Shown piece after piece: positions 37,866 through 47,795 of a stretch of 64,000 nt of DNA; positions within the stretch are counted from its first letter, which is position 1, and the number at the start of each line of letters is the position of its first letter. A program made the translations under genes and the position numbers. This DNA comes from Vibrio astriarenae. Its GTDB lineage: Bacteria > Pseudomonadota > Gammaproteobacteria > Enterobacterales > Vibrionaceae. The DNA lies in assembly GCF_010587385.1 (NCBI RefSeq), contig NZ_CP047475.1, forward strand, positions 3,038,001 to 3,102,000, read 5' to 3'. The notes beneath the pieces are model-generated. The model was not told the origin of the DNA, ran no database searches, and was given only the letters and a program-made list of their open reading frames with translations.

Positions 37866-38756
37866 ATGAATATCAAGTCTCTCCAATTGTTCATACATTT
37901 GTGTGACAGCCAAAGTTTTAGTCGCACAGCGACCGCGATGCACATCAGTCCTTCGGCATTAAGTCGCCAGATTCAAAAGCTCGAACAGGAAGCGGGTCAA
38001 CGACTGTTCGTGCGAGACAACCGTAGCGTTGAGTTAACGCCAGCCGGAAAACGACTCTTTCCTGTCGCCATGAAGATTGTCTCTGAGTGGCATCAGTTCC
38101 ACACCTCAAATAGCAGTGAAGAGCAAATCTTAAAGGGCGAGATACGTCTATTTTGTTCCGTCACCGCCAGCTATAGCCATTTGCCAGATTTGCTCTCAGA
38201 GTTCCGTCTGCAACACCCTTTCATTGAGTTTAAGCTGTCGACAGGCGATCCCGCTCAAGCGATAGATAAAGTCTTGAATGACGAGGCCGATATTGCCATC
38301 TCAGCTCAGCCCGACACCCTACCCGCTCGCTTAGAGTTTGAGACGATTAGTGAGATACCACTTTCCGTAATTGCGCCTTCAGGGGTCAGCCAGTTTAGCG
38401 AAGCACTGCAAGGCAATGAGATAGATTGGAATCAAGTCCCCTTTATTGTCTCGGAGGCTGGAACAGCTCGGGAGCGAGCCAATAGTTGGTTTAAAGCAAT
38501 GAAGATAAAGCCTAATATCTATGCTCAAGTGTCTGGGCATGAGGCGATTGTCAGTATGGTCGCGCTAGGCTGTGGGGTTGGCATAGCCCCCGATGTCGTG
38601 ATCAACAACAGCCCAGTGAAAGATAAAATCACTCGACTAAAAACCACCTCAATCGCGCCCTTTAAGCTTGGCGTGGTTTGCAAAGGCTCACAAAAGGATA
38701 ATCCGCTGGTCAAAGCGTTATGGCAGGTGGCAGAAAATACCTACATTGCGCCTTAG
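37866..38756 (+). CDS. ilvY: LysR-family activator IlvY
   Basis: This 296-residue LysR protein begins MNIKSLQLFIHLCDSQSFSR and has the helix-turn-helix TAMHISPSALSRQIQKLE. Divergence from ilvC and the tandem operators identify IlvY, which activates ilvC when acetolactate or acetohydroxybutyrate accumulate. ATG at 37866 is chosen because upstream in-frame codons run through the operators. Confidence 0.95.
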   Translation: MNIKSLQLFIHLCDSQSFSRTATAMHISPSALSRQIQKLEQEAGQRLFVRDNRSVELTPAGKRLFPVAMKIVSEWHQFHTSNSSEEQILKGEIRLFCSVTASYSHLPDLLSEFRLQHPFIEFKLSTGDPAQAIDKVLNDEADIAISAQPDTLPARLEFETISEIPLSVIAPSGVSQFSEALQGNEIDWNQVPFIVSEAGTARERANSWFKAMKIKPNIYAQVSGHEAIVSMVALGCGVGIAPDVVINNSPVKDKITRLKTTSIAPFKLGVVCKGSQKDNPLVKALWQVAENTYIAP

Positions 38757-38769
38757 TTAACCCTGCAAA

Positions 38770-38802
38770 GCAAAAGAGCAATCCGTTGGCTTGCTCTTTT
38801 GC
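38770..38802. terminator. Terminator between ilvY and hemN
   Basis: GCAAAAGAGCAA-N9-TTGCTCTTTTGC is a perfect 12-bp stem between the convergent genes, with the T run inside the right arm. It lies 13 bp past each of the two stop codons. Confidence 0.75.
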
Positions 38803-38815
38803 ATTCAATGATAAG

Positions 38816-40219
38816 TTAAATCACGCGAGAGAACTGCTGCTGACGCGCCTTGTCACGAAGGTATTTATCAAAGCACATACAGATGTTTCTGATCAGCAGG
38901 CGACCACGCAATGTGACTTCAATCTGCGTTGGAGACACCTCAACCAATTCATCATTGATGAAGGTCTGTAGCAGTTCAAGGTCTTGCTTGAAGTACTGCT
39001 CAAACTGAAGGTCAAAGCGACGTTCAATGGCGGTCTTATCCAACTTAAAGTTACAGATAAGCTCCTTAATCACTTCACGACGAATCAGGTCATCATTGTC
39101 GAGTGCCACGCCACGCCATATCGCATGACGCTGCTCCTCCACTTGAGCGTAGTAGTGCTTCAGCTCTTTTTGGTTCTGTGCATAAGCATCACCTGCCATC
39201 GAAATCGCCGATACACCAAAGCCGATGAGGTCGCACTCTCCCTGAGTCGTATAACCCTGGAAATTACGATGCAGCTCACCTTCGCGCTGGGCAACAGCTA
39301 GTTCATCATCTGGCAGCGCAAAGTGGTCCATACCGATGAACTGGTAGCCAGCCCCCGTCAAAGTCGCGATAGTATCTTGCAAGATAGCCATCTTCTCTTT
39401 GGCTTGTGGTAGGTCTTCATCTTTTATTTTGCGCTGTGCAGCAAACAGCTGAGGCATGTGAGCATAGTTAAAGACAGACAAACGGCCTGGCTGCATTGCT
39501 AATACCTGCTCGAGCGTGGCAGCAAACGACTCTTTAGTCTGTTTTGGCAAGCCATAAATGAGATCGAGGTTGGTGGAGCGGAAGCCAAGCTTTTTCGCCC
39601 GCTCAACCATCGCAATAATGAACGCTTCATCTTGCTCACGATTGACCAGTTTCTGTACTTCTTTGTTGAAATCTTGCACGCCAATACTCAGACGGTTAAA
39701 GCCCTCACTGCGCAGGTGATCAAGCATGGTCAGCTCAATCTCGCGCGGGTCAACTTCAATGCTGATTTCTGCCGTCTCATCAAAGGCAAATTCACCACGC
39801 AGGATGGCCATAACACGGCTGATTTGCTCTTCTGACAAGAAGGTTGGCGTGCCTCCGCCAAAATGCAGCTGAGTCACACGACGCCCTTGCAGTAGCGAAG
39901 CACGAGTGCGGATCTCAAGCTCTAGCATATCCAAGTACTCATCCGCTTTGTGCGAGTGACGAGTGATCACTTTATTACAGCCACAGTAGTAACAAAGCTT
40001 GTGACAGAATGGGATGTGGATGTACAGAGATAGCGGGCGTTCTGGGTACTGAGTACAAGCCATATCGTAATCTGACACCGTAAACATCTCATGAAACTCC
40101 AACGCAGTTGGGTATGAGGTATAACGAGGCCCTGAATAGTTGTATTTATCCAGTACCGCTTGATCCCAAACAATCTGTTGCTGGTTATCGTCCAGTTGAG
40201 ACTTTACTTCATGAGACAT
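38816..40219 (-). CDS. hemN: Oxygen-independent coproporphyrinogen III dehydrogenase
   Basis: This 467-residue radical-SAM enzyme converts coproporphyrinogen III to protoporphyrinogen IX anaerobically. The cluster motif CHKLCYYCGCNK (CxxxCxxCxC) follows SLYIHIPF; YNYSGPRYTSYPTALEF and GGGTPTFL are HemN signatures. Length agrees with E. coli HemN (457). Two ATGs at 40225 and 40219 are in frame; the second has GGA nine bases upstream and is slightly favoured. Confidence 0.96.
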   Translation of the reverse strand: MSHEVKSQLDDNQQQIVWDQAVLDKYNYSGPRYTSYPTALEFHEMFTVSDYDMACTQYPERPLSLYIHIPFCHKLCYYCGCNKVITRHSHKADEYLDMLELEIRTRASLLQGRRVTQLHFGGGTPTFLSEEQISRVMAILRGEFAFDETAEISIEVDPREIELTMLDHLRSEGFNRLSIGVQDFNKEVQKLVNREQDEAFIIAMVERAKKLGFRSTNLDLIYGLPKQTKESFAATLEQVLAMQPGRLSVFNYAHMPQLFAAQRKIKDEDLPQAKEKMAILQDTIATLTGAGYQFIGMDHFALPDDELAVAQREGELHRNFQGYTTQGECDLIGFGVSAISMAGDAYAQNQKELKHYYAQVEEQRHAIWRGVALDNDDLIRREVIKELICNFKLDKTAIERRFDLQFEQYFKQDLELLQTFINDELVEVSPTQIEVTLRGRLLIRNICMCFDKYLRDKARQQQFSRVI

Positions 40220-40271
40220 GGTCATAATTCCAATTTATCACTATCAGAGAAAATGCTATGGGCACCTGATG

Positions 40272-40760
40272 CTACACCATCTGAATATTAATTTGATTGT
40301 TCAAGGGCTGAATCTGCTGCTTAAGCTGCTTCAGCTCCTCAACAATCGCATCATTCAAACGTGACTCTGCCTTTTGGCGAGCCAAGTTCTGTTTCATTCG
40401 CTCACGTTTTTCCAATGCTTGACGCTCCTCACCTCGAGCCATGTCTTTAACCACATGATATAGCTCCGAAATGGCTGGATAAGTCGCATCAAAATCCACT
40501 CTGTCTTCTCCCTGAACATAATCCATGATGCTGTACACACGGATACTGATCTCAGAGAGGTCACACTGCCCTTCGATGCCAGCGGCGCAAAGGGTGTTAA
40601 CGCTATCGAAAATATTGCTATTGCGCTTCTCGATAGCCAACTTCATGTGGTGCTGTTGCAACTCCGTTTGCTTTTTAAGTTGCAGCAGAAGGTAACCAGC
40701 ATAGCTGGCCAGGCCGACAACAATCAGCCCTCCAATGATCGCTAGTAAGGTTACATTCAT
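40272..40760 (-). CDS. DUF2489 membrane-anchored protein
   Basis: This 162-residue protein has one N-terminal helix (LLAIIGGLIVVGLASYAGYLLL) followed by a charged helical domain containing two Cys (TLCAAGIEGQCDLSE) and ending in a coiled-coil-like Lys/Gln segment. It matches the DUF2489 family found beside yihI in Vibrio. Its role is unknown. It starts 8 bp after the yihI stop, so it is probably in the same transcript. Confidence 0.8.
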   Translation of the reverse strand: MNVTLLAIIGGLIVVGLASYAGYLLLQLKKQTELQQHHMKLAIEKRNSNIFDSVNTLCAAGIEGQCDLSEISIRVYSIMDYVQGEDRVDFDATYPAISELYHVVKDMARGEERQALEKRERMKQNLARQKAESRLNDAIVEELKQLKQQIQPLNNQINIQMV

Positions 40761-40768
40761 AGCCGTTA

Positions 40769-41332
40769 TTATCCTTTAAAATCGTTCAGATCTAAGTCTT
40801 CAAATTGAGAAAGAAGATCATCATCGCTTGCTGGACGCTTCGCAGCCTTCACAGGCTGTTCAACAATCATCTCTTCTTCCACGTCGATCTCGTCTTCTAG
40901 ATCTTCGTCGTAGATGCCCAGTTGCTTCATCAGCACTTCCATGCGATCAAGTTTCTGGTCAACGTATTTCTGCAGACCTGCACCTAGCTTCTCACCGTTT
41001 TCAAGGCGATCCAACAGCACAATCAACTGTGCATCGTTCTCGATCGCAGCCAACTCTTGCTCAGCAGAGACACGACGCTCTGCTTTGGTCTTCTTCTTCG
41101 GCGCTTCAACAATCAGAGGGATCTTCTTCTTGCTGCCCAAGCGAGGGTCGCGCTGTTGACCTGTGGTTTGCGCCTTCTCAGCTTTCGCATCTGAGTTGCG
41201 GTTACCTGTTTTTAAACCTTTGCGCTTCTTTAGTCTTTTACGCTCACGGCCTTCTACATCTGACTGTGTACGATTACGAACAACGATAACGTCTAAGTTA
41301 CCGCCTGATCTTGCTTTCTTTGTACGACTCAT
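40769..41332 (-). CDS. yihI: Der GTPase-activating protein YihI
   Basis: This 187-residue protein has a highly basic, probably disordered N-terminus (MSRTKKARSGGN, RKRLKKRKGLKTG) and an acidic C-terminus (DEDLEDEIDVEEE, DLLSQFEDLDLNDFKG). This composition and the SRTKK start identify YihI, which stimulates the GTPase Der and slows late 50S assembly. Its ATG overlaps the upstream methyltransferase stop by 4 bp. Confidence 0.92.
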   Translation of the reverse strand: MSRTKKARSGGNLDVIVVRNRTQSDVEGRERKRLKKRKGLKTGNRNSDAKAEKAQTTGQQRDPRLGSKKKIPLIVEAPKKKTKAERRVSAEQELAAIENDAQLIVLLDRLENGEKLGAGLQKYVDQKLDRMEVLMKQLGIYDEDLEDEIDVEEEMIVEQPVKAAKRPASDDDLLSQFEDLDLNDFKG

Positions 41333-41970
41333 TGCTGGGTCTTCCTCAGTAAAATTACGTCTTTACCAATAAATTCAAGTTCGAGCCTATCCCGCTCCGC
41401 CAAGAACTGAAACGTTGCACGACTGAAAAAGACCACATGAGTTGGGTCATTTTTGTAGTGCCACGCAGCAAACGCCTCTGCGTCGATAACCATCTTGGTC
41501 ATAAGACCAATCCAGCCTCCCGGCTTAACCAGATTCAACCATTGTTGCCACACTTTACCCGGCTCATAGAGATGCTCGATCACCTCCGTTGCCGTCATAA
41601 AGTCATAGGCCTGACTCAATACTTCTCGCTGCGGATGATAGTAAATATCGTACAGCGCCATTGAGTGTCCCGCTTCTTGCATCATTAAGTGTAGTGTTGG
41701 ACCAGGTCCACAGCCAAAATCGAGGCCAGATGAAGCGGGTTGAATACGTTCGAGTATGGGGTCGACGACTCGTGAAAGAAACCCTCGGTAACCCATATCT
41801 TGCGGATTATTATCATGAAGATCGTAGTGAGACTTTTCTGCCTCCGCATCCAATCGCTGCTCTTGCGGCACAAACACTAACTGACAACGTTGGCACTGCT
41901 GATAGCTCCTACGTTTGTCTTGAAAAAAGTGCTGTGTGTCATTGTGATAACACAAGGGACATGAATGCAT
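41329..41970 (-). CDS. Class I SAM-dependent methyltransferase with N-terminal zinc ribbon
   Basis: The 213 residues begin with a CPLC...CQRC zinc-ribbon-like pair (residues 4-33). A Rossmann methyltransferase domain follows, with SAM motif SSGLDFGCGPGPTLHL at about 90. TEVIEHLYEP and LVKPGGWIGLMTKMV are later motifs. The substrate is unknown. The 4-bp overlap with yihI (ATGA) indicates coupling, and a link to ribosome assembly or rRNA modification would be speculation. The csr RNA terminator lies 46 bp upstream. Confidence 0.82.
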   Translation of the reverse strand: MHSCPLCYHNDTQHFFQDKRRSYQQCQRCQLVFVPQEQRLDAEAEKSHYDLHDNNPQDMGYRGFLSRVVDPILERIQPASSGLDFGCGPGPTLHLMMQEAGHSMALYDIYYHPQREVLSQAYDFMTATEVIEHLYEPGKVWQQWLNLVKPGGWIGLMTKMVIDAEAFAAWHYKNDPTHVVFFSRATFQFLAERDRLELEFIGKDVILLRKTQQ

Positions 41971-42010
41971 AACGAGATCCTCAAATAAGGATGCGAAACA
42001 TACCAGAAAT

Positions 42011-42441
42011 AGAAAAAAAGCGATAGGTCACCCTATCGCTTTCTGACTGCCTTAACGGCTAAAATGTGTTGCACTCAATGAGGTGCACCAATATTCCATT
42101 TGTTTTTTTCGCTTTCCCTGCAAAAAGTTTTATTTGTTCATCATCCTGATGAGTTTTTCCGATCCGTCTTTACTTCCTGTTGCTGAGCTAATCTTTAGCC
42201 TGCTCCATTCCACTGTCTTTTCCTTAGACGAAAGTTAACCATCCATATCGCAATAAGCGTCCTGCCGATTGTTCTATCCATGCTGGTTCTTTCAAGCTTC
42301 CAAGCCTGCTTCCTTGGAGACCTTCTTGGTCTATCGTCCTTAATCAGCATCCTGCTGATGGGAGTACTTTATCCCAGCCGCTATTTGGAACAAGCTCAAA
42401 ATCGGGATTTTTCAACCTAATTTCACTATTTTTTCTCATTT
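42011..42441 (-). ncRNA. CsrB-family regulatory RNA
   Basis: The minus strand of this region, which codes for no protein, carries 17 GGA motifs, many in stem-loops (CAGCAGGATGCTG, CATCAGGATGATG, GGCAGGACGC). It ends in the intrinsic terminator AAAGCGATAGG-gtga-CCTATCGCTTT with T7. This is the structure of CsrB/CsrC-type RNAs, which bind and sequester the translational regulator CsrA. Vibrios have several (CsrB, C, D); I cannot say which this is. The 5' end near 42441 is inferred from TAATAT at 42453-42448. Confidence 0.88.
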
Positions 42442-42480
42442 ACTTTAATATTAGCAACTTAAAAAAAACAATCCGCAAAT

Positions 42481-42499
42481 TGCCATTTACAGTATGGCA
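42481..42499. promoter_or_regulatory. Palindrome upstream of the csr RNA, candidate VarA/UvrY site
   Basis: TGCCATTTACAGTATGGCA has inverted arms TGCCAT/ATGGCA and lies just upstream of the place where the -35 of the csr RNA promoter should be; no good -35 hexamer is present, as expected for an activator-dependent promoter. Csr RNAs are activated by the VarA/UvrY response regulator. The site does not match the usual TGTAAG-N6-CTTACA well, so the assignment is weak. Confidence 0.3.
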
Positions 42500-42583
42500 G
42501 ATCTCGCACACGCTCTATGGCAATTTAGTGTGCTACTGATTTTCACTGAAAAATCGAAACTTGTTTGACATCACAGAAAACAA

Positions 42584-42607
42584 ATAAGGCACCCTTCGGT
42601 GCCTTAT
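42584..42607 (-). terminator. Terminator after the cytochrome c4 gene
   Basis: On the minus strand ATAAGGCACC-gaag-GGTGCCTTAT followed by TTGTTTTC, 34 bp past the stop codon. Confidence 0.85.
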
Positions 42608-42641
42608 CATACAAATTCTATTCATCAGACCGATGTCGATC

Positions 42642-43259
42642 TTAGTGCAACCCGCCAACATACTGCGACAGGATAGCAATATCGTCATCAGTCAGTTTCT
42701 GAGCAATATCACGCATCATGGCATTCATATCATTGCCACGCTCACCTGATCGGAACCTCTCAAGCTGCGCTTTAATATAGTCTGGTTGCTGACCTGAAAT
42801 TTTAGGAAAGCCAGACAACTCAGTACCATTACCTCGCGGACCATGACAGGCGATACACGCAGTCAAACCGCGCTCCGCATCACCGGCGGCGTAAAGCACT
42901 TTTCCTTGGTCAACGACATCTTCGGGTGTTGTTGCATGCGCAATTGGCACCGATGCGTAGTAAGCAGCAAGGTCAGCCATATCTTCATCAGACAGAGGCA
43001 TCGCCATCCCACTCATCACTGGGTCATAACGGCCTTGCTTTCCGGCACTGGTCATCCCCAGTTTGAAATCTTGTAACTGCTTTTCAATGTACTTTGCGTG
43101 TTGACCTGCTATGGTTGGATAGATAGCAAGCTGACTGTTGCCATCGGCTCCATGACAAGCTGCACACGTGAGAGATTTTGCCTTACCAGCTTCAATATTG
43201 CCTGTTGCCCAAGCCGAACAACTGACGATAAGGCTTAAGATTAGCGCTAATTTCTTCAT
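42642..43259 (-). CDS. Dihaem cytochrome c4
   Basis: This 205-residue periplasmic or membrane-associated cytochrome has a signal peptide (MKKLALILSLIVSCSAWA) and two c-haem domains with CAACH (about residue 33) and CIACH (about residue 137), plus Met ligands in MSGMAMPL and DMNAMMRDIA. Cytochrome c4 donates electrons to terminal oxidases such as cbb3. It is divergent from engB. Confidence 0.94.
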   Translation of the reverse strand: MKKLALILSLIVSCSAWATGNIEAGKAKSLTCAACHGADGNSQLAIYPTIAGQHAKYIEKQLQDFKLGMTSAGKQGRYDPVMSGMAMPLSDEDMADLAAYYASVPIAHATTPEDVVDQGKVLYAAGDAERGLTACIACHGPRGNGTELSGFPKISGQQPDYIKAQLERFRSGERGNDMNAMMRDIAQKLTDDDIAILSQYVGGLH

Positions 43260-43408
43260 GACATTCCATTATAATTATCAAGCTTCCAGTACCACTGTGG
43301 GGTGTCACTCATGGTACACTATTGCGACCTTGTGCCGAGCACAGTTATTTTACACAATTTCACAAAAAAGTAATCAATCGACTACACAAAGTCGAGATGG
43401 AGTTAACA

Positions 43409-44077
43409 GTGAGCGTAAAAATTCATTATCAAAACACCCACTTTATTACCAGTGCGCCAGATATTCGTCATCTTCCAGAAGATGAGGGCATCGAAATTGC
43501 GTTCGCTGGACGTTCCAATGCGGGTAAGTCTAGCTCACTGAACCGTTTGACTAACCAGCGTAGCCTAGCCAAAACCAGTAAAACACCGGGCCGTACTCAG
43601 CTGATCAACCTATTTAAGGTGACGGACGGCTGCCACATCGTTGACCTACCAGGGTATGGCTTTGCGCAAGTACCACTTGAGATGAAGAAAAAGTGGCAAA
43701 AGTCTCTCGGTGAATACCTACAGAAACGCCAATGCTTGAAAGGCTTGGTGGTTTTGATGGATATCCGTCACCCAATGAAAGACCTTGACCAGCAGCTTAT
43801 CTACTGGGCAGTGGATAGTGGTATTCCTGTTCAAGTTCTGCTGACTAAAGCGGACAAACTCAAGCAAGGCGCTCGCAAAGCACAAGTATTGAAAATCCGC
43901 GAAGAAGCAAAAGCGTTCGGTGGTGATGTACGTGTCGACGCATTCTCGTCATTAAAGGGACTTGGCGTTGATGTTCTGCGCAACAAGCTCGATGAGTGGT
44001 TCGCACCGGCTATCGAAGCGCTAGCACAAACTGAAGAAGAGCAACAAAGCGACGACGAAGGTCAAGCTGACGCTTAA
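43409..44077 (+). CDS. engB: Ribosome biogenesis GTPase EngB (YihA/YsxC)
   Basis: This 222-residue GTPase is needed for 50S assembly and septation. It has [18 protein letters not shown]1 [10 protein letters not shown]3 DLPGYGFAQ and G4 TKADKL. GTG at 43409 is preceded by GGAG with a 6-bp spacer and gives the family N-terminus; upstream in-frame ATGs (43397 and earlier) lack support. An acidic tail ends the protein. Confidence 0.96.
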   Translation: MSVKIHYQNTHFITSAPDIRHLPEDEGIEIAFAGRSNAGKSSSLNRLTNQRSLAKTSKTPGRTQLINLFKVTDGCHIVDLPGYGFAQVPLEMKKKWQKSLGEYLQKRQCLKGLVVLMDIRHPMKDLDQQLIYWAVDSGIPVQVLLTKADKLKQGARKAQVLKIREEAKAFGGDVRVDAFSSLKGLGVDVLRNKLDEWFAPAIEALAQTEEEQQSDDEGQADA

Positions 44078-44105
44078 GCTCAGGCCTTATCGGTTCTGAA
44101 ATATC

Positions 44106-44136
44106 GCCTCACTCATCAATGAGTGGGGCTTTTTTA
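44106..44136 (+). terminator. Terminator after engB
   Basis: GCCTCACTCAT-ca-ATGAGTGGGGC with T6 on the plus strand, 28 bp after the engB stop. Confidence 0.88.
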
Positions 44137-44174
44137 TATCTGTGGTTTCTCGATCAAATGGTAGAAAAATAAAA

Positions 44175-44196
44175 ACCCCACTGCGGTGAGTGGGGT
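44175..44196 (-). terminator. Orphan minus-strand terminator
   Basis: On the minus strand ACCCCACT-caccgc-AGTGGGGT is followed by TTTTATTTTT. No gene on that strand lies between it and the Spot 42 terminator 350 bp upstream (44197-44543 has no protein frame), so it either is a second-line terminator or ends an unannotated short RNA. Confidence 0.6.
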
Positions 44197-44543
44197 AACG
44201 GGAGAGAAATTAAGGTAATAATTATTATGCGTATAGCATTCCCGATTTTTGGTTACGTTTCAATCACTTTTAACAGGTGCGCAACACAAGACTAAATTAC
44301 AATAAAATTTATTAAAAACAACTAGATATGCAAAAATATGAGATTTTAGAGCAGTTGATTGAAAGCTTAAAATAACAAAAGTGTGATTGTCATTTTGCTA
44401 CATAACTCGTTGGAAATTTTCTGTCGTTTGAAGATGGGAAATGTTCGTCTCTGTCCATGAAGAGTATAAAAACAGAGCGCTAGCAAAAGAAAATGACAGA
44501 CCTTAAGTCATTGATTTTAATATGCGATATTTTTCTTTCGCCC

Positions 44544-44651
44544 AATAAAAAACGCCCCAGCTAAAAACTAGCTGGGGCGGCTGAATCAGCCTAATCCAAT
44601 AACGTGAAACAAAAGGTCTGAAAGATAGAACATCTTACCTCTGTACCCTAC
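44544..44651 (-). ncRNA. spf: Spot 42 regulatory RNA
   Basis: The minus strand starts GTAGGGTACAGAGGTAAG and continues with TTCTATCTTTCAGACC, then ends in a GCCCCAGC...GCTGGGGC terminator with T6. This matches E. coli Spot 42 through most of its 109 nt. The place between engB and polA is the same. Spot 42 pairs with mRNAs of secondary carbon metabolism through Hfq and is repressed by CRP-cAMP. Confidence 0.96.
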
Positions 44652-44770
44652 GCAGATAAATGTACAACAATCAGTCAGAAAATGAAACTGATTTTGTAGT
44701 TTTTTTTCATTAAAGTTTTATTAACTTACAGTAAACACCTGTCGTACCTAGGTTAATTAACGATAAAAAA

Positions 44771-44793
44771 AAGCCAACTCTTGTGGGCTGGCT
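44771..44793 (-). terminator. Terminator after polA
   Basis: On the minus strand GAGCCAGCCC-acaag-AGTTGGCTT with T8, about 35 bp past the polA stop. The stem has a mismatch, but the T tract is strong. Confidence 0.75.
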
Positions 44794-44826
44794 CATGTAA
44801 TTTAGTCGATTTTGTGCATTTTTTGT

Positions 44827-47622
44827 CTAGTGCGCCTGATCCCAGTTATCACCATGACCCGCTTCAGCAACAAGTGGAACGGCTAATTCAGCAGCAGACT
44901 CCATTAATTCTTGTACTTTACTTTCAATTTCGGACAATGATGACTCTTCCACTTCCAATACCAGTTCATCGTGTACTTGCATCAGTAGTTTCACACGCCC
45001 CTCACCGTGAGCTTCAATCCATTCATCCACCAACAACATCGCCTTTTTGATGATATCTGCAGCAGTACCCTGCATCGGCGCGTTAATGGCCGCACGTTCC
45101 GCCGCCTTTCGACGCATGCCATTACGTGACTTGATTTCAGGCAGATGTAAGCGACGACCAAAGATAGTCTCTACATAGCCCTGCTCTGAAGCCGCACTGC
45201 GAGTGTCCTCCATGTACTGCATAACACCAGGGTAACGCTCGAAGTATTTGTCCATGTACGACTGCGCTTCACCACGCGGAATACCCAGCTGTTTTGCCAA
45301 ACCAAAGGCACTCATGCCGTAGATGAGACCGAAGTTCACCGCTTTTGCTCGGCGACGCTGCTCACTGGTGACATCTGCGATATCAACCCCAATGATCTCA
45401 GCGGCTGTCGCTGCGTGGATATCTTTACCGTCACGGAAAGCCGATAGTAGCGCTTCATCACCAGACAGGTGCGCCATGATACGCAACTCAATTTGCGAGT
45501 AATCGACAGCGAGAATCTTGTAGCCATGCGGCGCAACAAATGCCTGACGAATACGACGCCCCTCTTCGTTACGGATAGGGATGTTCTGCAGGTTTGGATC
45601 CGTCGATGACAAACGACCTGTCGCGGTGACCGCTTGATGATAAGAGGTATGCACACGACCTGTTTCAGCGTTGATCATCTTAGGCAGTTTATCCGTGTAA
45701 GTTGACTTCAACTTCGCTAAGCCACGATATTCGAGAATCAATTTTGGTAGCGGGTAATCCAGCGCAAGCTCTTGAAGCACTTCCTCATTGGTTGATGGTG
45801 CGCCTGATGGTGTTTTCTTTACCACTGGCAGCCCCATTTTTTCAAACAAGATCGCTTGTAGCTGCTTTGGCGAGTTCATGTTGAACTCTTGCTCCGCTAT
45901 CTCATACGCCTGCTGCTCAAGCTCATCGAGACGAGCGGCAATCTCTTGTGATTGCGCACCAAGAAGCATGTCATCAATAAATACGCCTGTGCGCTCCATT
46001 CGTGAGAGAACCGGCACCAACGGCACCTCGATCTCTTGATAGATTCGATTAAGTTTCTCATCTTGCTCAAGGCTTTGGCTCAAGCGGTTGTGCAAGCGCA
46101 AGGTTACATCGGCATCTTCTGCTGCATATGGCGACGCTTGCTCAAGTTCAATTTGGTTAAAGGTCAGCTGCTTTTTGCCCTTACCCGCTATCTGCTCAAA
46201 TGAGATGCAGCTATGCTGCAAGAAGCGCAGTGCCAAGCTATCCATATCATGCTTGCCACCAACACTATTGAATACGTAAGAAGCCAACATGGTATCGTGC
46301 TTAATGCCCTTCATCTCAATCTCGTAGCGCGCTAGCACGCTAGCGTCGTACTTGAGGTTTTGGCCAACCTTAGCTTGGTTCTCATCTTCCAGAATAGGCT
46401 TGAGCTGCGCCAGTACCCAATCACGATCAAGCTGCTCTGGTGCATCAAGGTAGTCATGCGCGACAGGAACGTAAGCGGCCACCCCTTCCTCTGTTGCGAA
46501 AGAGAGACCAACCAAGTTAGCAACCATGTAGTCCAAGCTGTCTGTTTCAGTGTCAAAAGCAAAGACCTCACTGGCTTTGAGCTTGTCTAACCACTGAGCA
46601 AATGTCGCTTGATCAAGCACGGTTTCGTACTGACTGCGATCAATCGTCACCGCTGATGTATCCATCTGTGACTGAGATGTCGAAGAAGAATTGCTTGAGT
46701 TTGATGCAGCTGAGCCATCGGCTTCCACAACACCTGTACCACCCTCTAGAAGCTCATTTAGCCAAGACTTGAAGACCAACTGACCAAACAGTTGAATCAA
46801 TTCATCTTTGTTTGGGTCTTGTTTAACCAGAGATTCTGGCGTTTCTTCAAGCTCCACGTCCAGCTTAATCGTCGCTAACTCATAAGACAGCATGGCGTTG
46901 TCTTTGTTGTCCACCAGCTTCTTGGCCATCGTTTTCGAACCGCGGAAGCCAAGCGGTGCAATATCATCAAGCTGCTCATACAGTTTCGTCAGGCCACCAA
47001 TACCTTGCAGCAGTGCCGTCGCCGTCTTATCACCAACACCAGGAACACCAGGAATGTTATCGACTTTATCACCCATCAACGCAAGATAATCGATGATCAG
47101 CTCAGGTGGGATACCAAACTTCTCGATAACGCCCTCACGATCCAACACGACATTGGTCATGGTATTGATCAAAGTGACGTTCTCATCCACCAACTGGGCC
47201 ATATCTTTATCACCCGTACTGATCAACACCGGCATCCCTGCTTGAGAAGCTTGATATGCCAGCGTACCAATCACATCATCGGCTTCAACACCCGGAATCG
47301 ATATTAACGGCAGACCCATTGCACGAATGACATTGTGTAACGGCTCAATTTGGCAGCGCAAATCATCCGGCATTGGTGGTCTATTCGCTTTATATTCTGG
47401 ATACATATCATCACGGAACGTCTTCCCTTTCGCATCAAACACCACCGCGATTCGCTCAGAAGAGAATTGACGCATCATACTGCGCAGCATATTCACAACG
47501 CCATAGACGGCATTGGTAGGAATGTCGCCATTACTCATCGTGCCTGGGTAAGCATGAAAAGCGCGGTATAAGTAAGAAGAACCGTCGATAAGAATCAACG
47601 GATTATCAGGAATACGAGCCAT
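44827..47622 (-). CDS. polA: DNA polymerase I
   Basis: The 931 residues have the usual three parts: 5'-nuclease (1-about 290; [30 protein letters not shown]), 3'-5' exonuclease (about 320-520; [13 protein letters not shown]) and polymerase ([19 protein letters not shown], given by its first part; [25 protein letters not shown]). It fills Okazaki gaps and repair patches. A Ser-rich insert ([12 protein letters not shown], about residue 305) lies between the first two parts. Perfect DnaA boxes lie 123 and 165 bp upstream. Confidence 0.98.
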   Translation of the reverse strand: MARIPDNPLILIDGSSYLYRAFHAYPGTMSNGDIPTNAVYGVVNMLRSMMRQFSSERIAVVFDAKGKTFRDDMYPEYKANRPPMPDDLRCQIEPLHNVIRAMGLPLISIPGVEADDVIGTLAYQASQAGMPVLISTGDKDMAQLVDENVTLINTMTNVVLDREGVIEKFGIPPELIIDYLALMGDKVDNIPGVPGVGDKTATALLQGIGGLTKLYEQLDDIAPLGFRGSKTMAKKLVDNKDNAMLSYELATIKLDVELEETPESLVKQDPNKDELIQLFGQLVFKSWLNELLEGGTGVVEADGSAASNSSNSSSTSQSQMDTSAVTIDRSQYETVLDQATFAQWLDKLKASEVFAFDTETDSLDYMVANLVGLSFATEEGVAAYVPVAHDYLDAPEQLDRDWVLAQLKPILEDENQAKVGQNLKYDASVLARYEIEMKGIKHDTMLASYVFNSVGGKHDMDSLALRFLQHSCISFEQIAGKGKKQLTFNQIELEQASPYAAEDADVTLRLHNRLSQSLEQDEKLNRIYQEIEVPLVPVLSRMERTGVFIDDMLLGAQSQEIAARLDELEQQAYEIAEQEFNMNSPKQLQAILFEKMGLPVVKKTPSGAPSTNEEVLQELALDYPLPKLILEYRGLAKLKSTYTDKLPKMINAETGRVHTSYHQAVTATGRLSSTDPNLQNIPIRNEEGRRIRQAFVAPHGYKILAVDYSQIELRIMAHLSGDEALLSAFRDGKDIHAATAAEIIGVDIADVTSEQRRRAKAVNFGLIYGMSAFGLAKQLGIPRGEAQSYMDKYFERYPGVMQYMEDTRSAASEQGYVETIFGRRLHLPEIKSRNGMRRKAAERAAINAPMQGTAADIIKKAMLLVDEWIEAHGEGRVKLLMQVHDELVLEVEESSLSEIESKVQELMESAAELAVPLVAEAGHGDNWDQAH

Positions 47623-47744
47623 AATTTGAGGTATCCAAAGATGAGCTGAAAATAGTGTGCTTAGAATGCCACGACAAAGGCTAGGTTTCTATGCGATACA
47701 GAGGAAAACGCTGGACTATTTTCTTGACAGCCGCAACCAAGGCC

Positions 47745-47795
47745 TGTGGATAAGTCTGTTCATATAATTTTCGCCATGGAGAGCAGTTATTCACA
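47745..47795. promoter_or_regulatory. DnaA boxes upstream of polA
   Basis: TTATCCACA (minus strand, 47753-47745) and TTATTCACA (plus strand, 47787-47795) both fit the consensus TTATNCACA exactly. A one-mismatch box, TTTTCCACA, lies at 47895-47887 on the minus strand. GATC sites occur several times in 47845-47985. The boxes are 120-270 bp upstream of polA. DnaA stimulates polA in E. coli. The remainder of 47623-48000 has no gene that I can see. Confidence 0.7.

Noticed and set aside
42061..42420. Small protein gene between the methyltransferase and cytochrome c4 genes
   Set aside because: No frame of useful length; the GGA pattern and terminator explain the region as a Csr RNA.
44781..45050. 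Plus-strand frame of 89 residues at the polA 3' end
   Set aside because: It is almost entirely antisense to the conserved end of polA and has no start signals.
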